Below are positions 7,673-11,583 of a DNA stretch of 11,583 nucleotides, in pieces. The notes under the pieces are model-generated. The model had not been told where the DNA came from, made no database searches, and saw nothing but the letters and a program-made list of their open reading frames with translations. The DNA is from Lentisphaerota bacterium (lineage in GTDB: Bacteria > Verrucomicrobiota > Kiritimatiellia > RFP12 > UBA3636): the NCBI GenBank assembly GCA_022837245.1, contig JALHHX010000065.1:1-11583 (forward strand), written 5' to 3'. The translations under genes and the position numbers were made by a program. Numbering within the stretch: the first letter of the stretch is position 1; every line of letters begins with the position of its first letter.

Positions 7673-8965
7673 ATGGCCATGATCAATCATTCCGGAGCTA
7701 AAATCTCCATCACGAGCAAAAAGCTGCGTTCACTCGTTGAGGAGACTCTCTCCCCGCGCAGGGAAGCGCTGCGCCGCGTGCTAATCCTCCCGCCCGACCA
7801 CACGCGCCTCAATTCGCAGGCCGGCCCCATCACGGCCATGGCTTACGAATTTCTCACAAAGGCCGGCGTGGAGGTGGACGTGATGCCCACGCTCGGCACG
7901 CACAACGAGATGACGGAGAAACAGCTCCGGATGATGTTTGGCAACTCGATTCCACTCGAGGCCTTCAAGGTCCATGACTGGCGCGGCGGCATAGTACGCA
8001 AGGGCGAGCTACCGGGCGAGTTCCTGTCTGAACTCTCCGGCGGCAAAGTCTCTTACAACGTCGGTGTCGAAGTCAGCACACGCCTATACGACGGCTACGA
8101 CCTGATCCTCTCCGTAGGGCAGGTCGTGCCGCATGAGGTTGTAGGCATGGCCAACTACACCAAGAACATCGTCGTCGGCGCGGGCGGTGCGGATATCATC
8201 AACAAATCGCACTTCCTCGGCGCAGTCTGCAACATGGAGACGATCCTCGGCCGCGCCGACACGCCCGTGCGCCGTCTCTTCAACGCCGCCGTCACCCGCT
8301 TCCTCTCCGACCTGCCGATTCTGTATGTTCTCACCGTCGTCGAGCAGGACTACGACACGCGCGAAATGTGCCTGCGTGGTTATTTCGCAAGCGAAGACCC
8401 CTCAGCATACGAGGCCGCATGCAAGCTGGCGCGCGAGGTCAACGTGATCTTGCTCGACCGCGAACCGAAGAAGGTCGTCGTGTATCTGGACCCGCATGAA
8501 TTCCAGAGCACCTGGCTCGGCAATAAATCAATCTACCGCACGCGCATGGCAATCGCCGATGACGGCGAGCTGATCGTGCTTGCGCCGGCGCTGAACGAAT
8601 TCGGCGAGGATCCGCAAATCGACAAGCTTATACGCAAGTACGGCTACCGTGGCACGCCCGCCACGCTCAAGGCCGTTGATGAAAACGAAGACCTGCGCGC
8701 CAACCTCGGTGCCGCCGCGCATCTTATTCACGGATCATCGGAAGGACGCTTCGACATCACCTACTGCCCGGGCAAAGGAGGCGTCTCGCTCGACGAAGTC
8801 CGCTCAGTCGGCTTCAAGGCAGTGTCCTACGACGAAATGATGAAGCGCTACAACCCAGACAAACTCCGCGACGGCTTCAATAAAATGCCTGACGGCGAAG
8901 AGATCTTCTTCATCAGCAACCCCGCCCTTGGTCTATGGGCATACCGCGGCAAATTCAACGATTAA
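7673..8965 (+). CDS. larA: LarA-family nickel-pincer-nucleotide-dependent racemase/epimerase (DUF2088), possible sugar-acid C2-epimerase
   Basis: LarA enzymes use a covalently bound nickel-pincer nucleotide to move a hydride and invert the alpha carbon of 2-hydroxy acids. At 430 aa this matches the ~424-aa lactate racemase. Visible key residues, with likely L. plantarum LarA equivalents, are Arg45 in PDHTR (Arg75), His77 in LGTHNEMT (His108), His154 in VVPHEVVG (His174), Lys164 in NYTKNIVVG (Lys184, the cofactor attachment lysine) and His180 in NKSH (His200, a nickel ligand). The 10- and 26-residue spacings from His154 to Lys164 and His180 are the same as in LarA. Lys286 (GNKSIYRT) may match Lys298. 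The region around 150-180 is diverged from lactate racemase, and the neighbours are gnd and a probable KDG kinase, so a hexonate such as gluconate/mannonate is my inferred substrate. The start is 4 bp after the gnd stop with no clear ribosome binding site; a second ATG is at 7679. Confidence 0.92.
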   Translation: MAMINHSGAKISITSKKLRSLVEETLSPRREALRRVLILPPDHTRLNSQAGPITAMAYEFLTKAGVEVDVMPTLGTHNEMTEKQLRMMFGNSIPLEAFKVHDWRGGIVRKGELPGEFLSELSGGKVSYNVGVEVSTRLYDGYDLILSVGQVVPHEVVGMANYTKNIVVGAGGADIINKSHFLGAVCNMETILGRADTPVRRLFNAAVTRFLSDLPILYVLTVVEQDYDTREMCLRGYFASEDPSAYEAACKLAREVNVILLDREPKKVVVYLDPHEFQSTWLGNKSIYRTRMAIADDGELIVLAPALNEFGEDPQIDKLIRKYGYRGTPATLKAVDENEDLRANLGAAAHLIHGSSEGRFDITYCPGKGGVSLDEVRSVGFKAVSYDEMMKRYNPDKLRDGFNKMPDGEEIFFISNPALGLWAYRGKFND

Positions 8966-8971
8966 AACGCC

Positions 8972-9616
8972 ATGACCTCGGAAGAAAAGAAAATTTTTAG
9001 CGGCACTCTGTTCAACCCTGGAGATCCGGAGCTGAAAGCCATTAAGATGCGCTCCCACAAATTGAGCGCGCAATTCAGCGCCACGAATGAAGACGACCTC
9101 GAACTACGAGCCCATATCTTATCCCTGATTATAGGAGAATTCGGCGAAGGAAGCTTCATCCAGGGCCCCGTGTTCTTCCACTACGGCAAGCACACGAAGA
9201 TCGGGAAACGCTGCTTCTTCAACTACAATCTAACGATACAGGACGACGCCCATGTCACAATTGGCGACGACTGCAACTTCGGCCCCAACTTTACGATTGT
9301 GACGCCGGTTCATCCAATGCTTCCGGAAGAGCGTCGCTTCATGTTGGACAAAGACGGCATCAAGCGCCACTTCTGCTATGCAAAACCTGTAGTGATTGGG
9401 AAAGACTGCTGGTTTGGCGCGAACGTCGTCGTATGCCCTGGCGTGACAGTCGGCGACAACTGCGTCATCGGGGCGGGAAGCGTCGTCACCCGTGACATCC
9501 CACCCAACATCTTCGCCGCAGGCAACCCCTGCCGCGTCATCCGCGATATTACCGAATCGGACACCATGCTCAACAAACCCGAAATCCTCGCCGACAACCG
9601 CCCGATCGAGGAATAG
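8972..9616 (+). CDS. Sugar O-acetyltransferase (maltose/galactoside acetyltransferase family, left-handed beta-helix)
   Basis: This 214-aa protein of the NodL/LacA/Maa family transfers acetyl from acetyl-CoA to a sugar hydroxyl. The N-terminal part (residues 1-55), with EKKIFSGTLFNPGDPEL, matches the small alpha-helical Maa domain. Residues ~58-185 are hexapeptide repeats, for example TKIGKR, VTIGDD, VVIGKD and VTVGDN, forming the left-handed beta-helix. His114 in TPVHPMLPEERR is the expected catalytic base. The ending GAGSVVTRDIPPNIFAAGNPCRVIR is the standard family C-terminus, apart from about 20 extra polar residues after it. It starts 6 bp after the larA stop without a visible Shine-Dalgarno sequence, so coupling is likely. 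The sugar acceptor cannot be read from the sequence. It might acetylate an accumulated sugar from this pathway or a surface glycan. Confidence 0.9.
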   Translation: MTSEEKKIFSGTLFNPGDPELKAIKMRSHKLSAQFSATNEDDLELRAHILSLIIGEFGEGSFIQGPVFFHYGKHTKIGKRCFFNYNLTIQDDAHVTIGDDCNFGPNFTIVTPVHPMLPEERRFMLDKDGIKRHFCYAKPVVIGKDCWFGANVVVCPGVTVGDNCVIGAGSVVTRDIPPNIFAAGNPCRVIRDITESDTMLNKPEILADNRPIEE

Positions 9617-9617
9617 A

Positions 9618-9646
9618 GCCTAATGTTTACGCCGTGTACATTAGGC
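9618..9646 (+). terminator. Perfect 9-bp inverted repeat after the operon, probable terminator or 3'-end hairpin
   Basis: GCCTAATGT (9618-9626) pairs exactly with ACATTAGGC (9638-9646) around an 11-nt loop. It begins two bases after the acetyltransferase stop codon. Flanking GAG/CTC bases could lengthen the stem across a small bulge. No T-run follows, so it is not a classical intrinsic terminator. It may instead mark a 3' end or protect the mRNA. Confidence 0.5.
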
Positions 9647-9756
9647 GGCTCTGATGTCGATGAAACCGCGTTTATCGACATGGTTCCCTTCTTAAGGCGT
9701 ATTCCAAGCACTGGAGGGCGGAGAACCTTCGCGTTGTGCCTTTTTGGCTCTGGGCC

Positions 9757-9828
9757 TCGAGGAAATCGACGTAATCGAGTGATTCGACGTAATCGATTTC
9801 GTCGATTATGACGACTCCCTCGATGAAT
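9757..9828. repeat. Eight tandem 9-bp units, consensus TCGANNNNN
   Basis: Reading in steps of nine from 9757 the units are tcgaggaaa, tcgacgtaa, tcgagtgat, tcgacgtaa, tcgatttcg, tcgattatg, acgactccc and tcgatgaat. Seven of eight begin TCGA and the other begins ACGA. Two units (9766-9774 and 9784-9792) are identical, and each is followed by TCGA. Because TCGA is its own reverse complement, the periodicity holds on both strands. Confidence 0.7.
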
Positions 9829-9887
9829 TACATCAACGCGCCCAACCCTGGAACCTCTGTTTCGCAATTTTAAAACTCCGATGCTCC

Positions 9888-9986
9888 GCTAACGCTCCGC
9901 CCTTGGCATCCGTTCTTTGGGGTTGTTTTGGTGTTGTGCATTGCTGACGCGGGGTATCATGCGAGACCCCTGGAGCAAAGGTTAGC
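9888..9986. repeat. Bulged inverted repeat GCTAACGCTCC / GGAGC-AAAG-GTTAGC
   Basis: The left arm at 9888-9898 can pair completely with 9972-9976 plus 9981-9986, leaving four unpaired bases (AAAG) in the right arm and about 73 nt between the arms. It overlaps the 14-bp inverted repeat at 9951-10023, so the two structures would compete. It could be a decayed mobile-element end or an RNA fold; chance is not excluded. Confidence 0.35.
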
Positions 9987-10023
9987 ACAAGCTTCGCGCC
10001 GTCGCGGCTTCGCGTGATACCCC
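9951..10023. repeat. 14-bp inverted repeat with one mismatch, 45-nt loop
   Basis: GGGGTATCATGCGA (9951-9964) faces TCGCGTGATACCCC (10010-10023). Thirteen of fourteen positions pair, and the odd one can be a wobble pair in RNA. The loop holds a repeated GCTTCGCG, whose second copy (10007-10014) runs into the right arm; the first is at 9991-9998. The left arm can also form a short local hairpin, GGGGT (9951-9955) with ACCCC (9966-9970), so two alternative folds are possible. Confidence 0.55.
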
Positions 10024-10154
10024 ACGGTTGCTGGGCTTGGCGTTTTACACAAGCAGGAAGGTGAAGTTCGCAAGTCGTTGACGGGGTGGCATTTCTCAAT
10101 AGAAGGGAAACCCCAACGGTAATGGAGGCAGAGAAAATGGCGAAAGTCCAGTTA

Positions 10155-10183
10155 TTGACTCGATAGCCCCAAAGTGCTAACAT
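10155..10183 (+). promoter_or_regulatory. Promoter of the secreted-protein gene (sigma70-like)
   Basis: TTGACT (10155-10160), exactly 17 nt, then TAACAT (10178-10183) give five and four consensus matches. The predicted start near 10190 leaves a leader of about 40 nt. The ribosome binding site AAGGAG at 10221-10226 is strong and lies 4 nt before the ATG at 10231, a slightly short spacing. Confidence 0.6.
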
Positions 10184-10230
10184 TGATTGCGTTTTACCAA
10201 CATGGTTGGCGCTCAATTGAAAGGAGTAAT

Positions 10231-11583
10231 ATGAAGCACATAAGAGTTACTATTGCGGCGATCCTCGTCGTCAGTATCTCATTAACGGCTCAGGGCACTA
10301 CAGTAATCACAAAAGGCAAATGGACTTCACCGTTCCCGCCTGCGTCGAACAACCTGATTTTGGGCATGATGCCGTCAAATGTCGTAAATGACGCCGCCAA
10401 CAAAGAAGGAGCAAAGACTCCACGCGTTCTTACCGACGGCGGTTTTTTAGCATCCGCGTCCACAAACGGCTACACAATCGGCCCCAATGCCGTAATTGAA
10501 TATAGGCTGGGCGATGCTGTGTGGGGCTACGATTTGACGGGAGTCAACTTCTATACCTGGTGGCCCAACAGAGACGACATTAGAATAGGCGAAATTGCCT
10601 ACAAGCGCGTTGCAACGGAAAACTGGGTGGCGATTCCAGGCACTGCTTTCGACTACAACGACAACGGGCAGCTTTTTGCAAAGGTGACGGACAGCTCTGG
10701 TTTGATCGCAGATCTGGTCGATTACGTGCGCATAACGTTTGGCCCTACACAGGATTCTGGTTACGCAGGACATGGCGAACTGGAAATAACGGGGGCGGCT
10801 TCCCCATCCGTGGCTAATGTGTTGCCAGCACCCTCGTTTACTATTGCTGAAGTCAAAAATGGCAGCACGGAATTTACCGGCAGCAATTTGGTGTCTGCCG
10901 TCAACTTGATCGTCCCAGAAGGCTACGACCAGTACATGGTAACGACTTCCCGGACCCCGTCATCTGTCGTCGGCGGGACATGGCTGTCAGCATCCCCCAC
11001 CCCTTCCGAGTTGACGTTTGACCGTCCGCCAGTGGACGAGGACGTGACGCTGTATGTCTGGTTCACCAACTCGACAGACTCGGTAACGCTGAAAATGGGG
11101 AAATCGCAAAAGTTCCGTTACACGACTGCAACCCCGACCATATCCGCACGCACGAACTACGAACGCGGCCTCCCAACCGGACGGACCGTCGTCATAGAAC
11201 CTCTACAGCTTGACATCGGCTCCACAGCAGGATCGAGCTCTGGCACAGGCATCACAACCTTGCCAATGCAGATAGTATGGCGCAGCGTGACCCTCATAAG
11301 CGGTCCCGGCACGGATATAGACACGAGTGAGGAAACTGTTACACTCGACACGGCAGGCAGCTATGTCCTGCGTCTTACCGTGCGCAACTCGGCAGGCAAC
11401 AAGTCATATGCTGATGTCCCAGTAACCGTCAGCTCAATTGTCGGAGGCACATACGTGTGGACTGGCGACATAAACAACAACTGGATTGATCCTCTCAACT
11501 GGAACGGCAATGCAACGCCGAGCAGCGGAGACAACATTGTCATTCCGTCAGCCCTTGCACGCTACCCGCTTATCGATGCAGGG
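10231..11583 (+). CDS. Large secreted multidomain beta-sandwich protein, N-terminal 451 residues (continues past window end)
   Basis: The frame is open from ATG 10231 to the window end with no stop. Residues 1-22 (MKHIRVTIAAILVVSISLTA, then QG) form a Sec signal peptide. Residues ~25-190 resemble a galactose-binding/discoidin-like beta-sandwich of the kind found in PVC surface proteins, with YRLGDAVWGYDLTGVNFYTWW and a closing GELEITG. Residues ~200-300 look Ig-like. Residues ~311-400 look PKD-like, with SGPGTDIDTSEETVTLDTAG and YVLRLTVRNSAGN. From ~405, YVWTGDINNNWIDPLNW followed by a P-x-x-x-D-N-I-V-I-P segment is the W-x-x-x-NW motif that often opens beta-helix or adhesin repeats. I find no cysteine in the visible part. 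The role is probably surface attachment or glycan binding, and the exact function is unknown. The gene appears less GC-rich than the metabolic operon. It has its own promoter and ribosome binding site. Confidence 0.85.
   Translation, partial: MKHIRVTIAAILVVSISLTAQGTTVITKGKWTSPFPPASNNLILGMMPSNVVNDAANKEGAKTPRVLTDGGFLASASTNGYTIGPNAVIEYRLGDAVWGYDLTGVNFYTWWPNRDDIRIGEIAYKRVATENWVAIPGTAFDYNDNGQLFAKVTDSSGLIADLVDYVRITFGPTQDSGYAGHGELEITGAASPSVANVLPAPSFTIAEVKNGSTEFTGSNLVSAVNLIVPEGYDQYMVTTSRTPSSVVGGTWLSASPTPSELTFDRPPVDEDVTLYVWFTNSTDSVTLKMGKSQKFRYTTATPTISARTNYERGLPTGRTVVIEPLQLDIGSTAGSSSGTGITTLPMQIVWRSVTLISGPGTDIDTSEETVTLDTAGSYVLRLTVRNSAGNKSYADVPVTVSSIVGGTYVWTGDINNNWIDPLNWNGNATPSSGDNIVIPSALARYPLIDAG

Larger units (their letters stand above)
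9617..10230. other. 614-bp region with no supported gene, containing several repeats
   Basis: Open frames exist here on both strands, for example 62 codons at 9623-9811 and 127 codons at 9833-10216 minus. They lack ribosome binding sites, have low-complexity or unnatural composition, and overlap obvious repeats. The stretch contains the hairpin after the operon, a 9-bp periodic repeat, two large imperfect inverted repeats and the promoter of the secreted-protein gene. Its composition looks more AT-rich than the operon to its left. It could be a non-coding interspersed element or the remains of one. Confidence 0.6.

Noticed and set aside
9623..9811. 62-codon plus-strand open frame after the acetyltransferase
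   Set aside because: Its start lies inside the hairpin and its end is the arginine-rich reading of the 9-bp repeat. There is no supporting Shine-Dalgarno sequence.
9618..9986. Integron attC-like site or gene cassette boundary
   Set aside because: The inverted repeats include GCTAAC/GTTAGC cores, but they do not fit the full RYYYAAC...GTTRRRY pattern, and no integrase or cassette array is present.
9833..10216. 127-codon minus-strand open frame with a hydrophobic N-terminal stretch
   Set aside because: It has no ribosome binding site, runs through the inverted repeats and over the promoter of the secreted-protein gene, and the rest does not look like a folded protein.
1..11583. CRISPR array, tRNA or rRNA genes, insertion sequence with transposase
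   Set aside because: I found no regularly spaced identical repeats with unique spacers, no tRNA or rRNA-like segments and no transposase reading frame.

Overview
The window comes from a fairly GC-rich bacterium. A Verrucomicrobiota/Kiritimatiellota-type (PVC) organism from an anaerobic or gut-like habitat is my best guess. This is inference from gene content: a long (1017 aa) SecA with extra segments, nickel-pincer-cofactor genes, sugar-acid enzymes and the start of a large cysteine-free secreted beta-sandwich protein. There is no rRNA or other marker to settle the taxonomy.

Layout. Positions 1-1674 (minus strand) hold a tight nickel/cofactor operon, read right to left. A fused CbiM/NikM-type nickel-uptake component (790-1674) is followed by larB (36-788). 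The first codons of larC overlap the larB stop and run off the left edge. Positions 1789-4842 (minus) hold secA, whose stop lies 114 bp upstream of the nickel-transporter start. Positions 4843-5106 are a divergent promoter region with two good sigma70-like promoters back to back, one for secA and one for the rightward operon. Positions 5107-9616 (plus) are a four-gene operon: a PfkB-family kinase (probably 2-keto-3-deoxygluconate kinase), decarboxylating 6-phosphogluconate dehydrogenase, a LarA-family nickel-dependent racemase/epimerase, and a sugar O-acetyltransferase. A perfect 9-bp inverted repeat follows directly. Positions 9617-10230 contain no convincing gene but hold a 9-bp periodic repeat and two large imperfect inverted repeats. 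A promoter and a strong ribosome binding site then lead to the first 451 codons of a large secreted protein that continues past the right edge.

How the parts may work together. LarB and LarC make the nickel-pincer nucleotide that LarA-family enzymes need, and the CbiM-like protein would supply nickel. Their likely client, the LarA homologue, is in a rightward operon with a 6-phosphogluconate dehydrogenase and a probable KDG kinase, not with lactate genes. There is no glucose-6-phosphate dehydrogenase or lactonase beside gnd. I infer that the LarA homologue is a nickel-dependent C2-epimerase of a sugar acid, for example D-gluconate/D-mannonate, connecting the 6-phosphogluconate route with the mannonate-KDG route. 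This is the most interesting hypothesis in the window and is not proven by the sequence alone.
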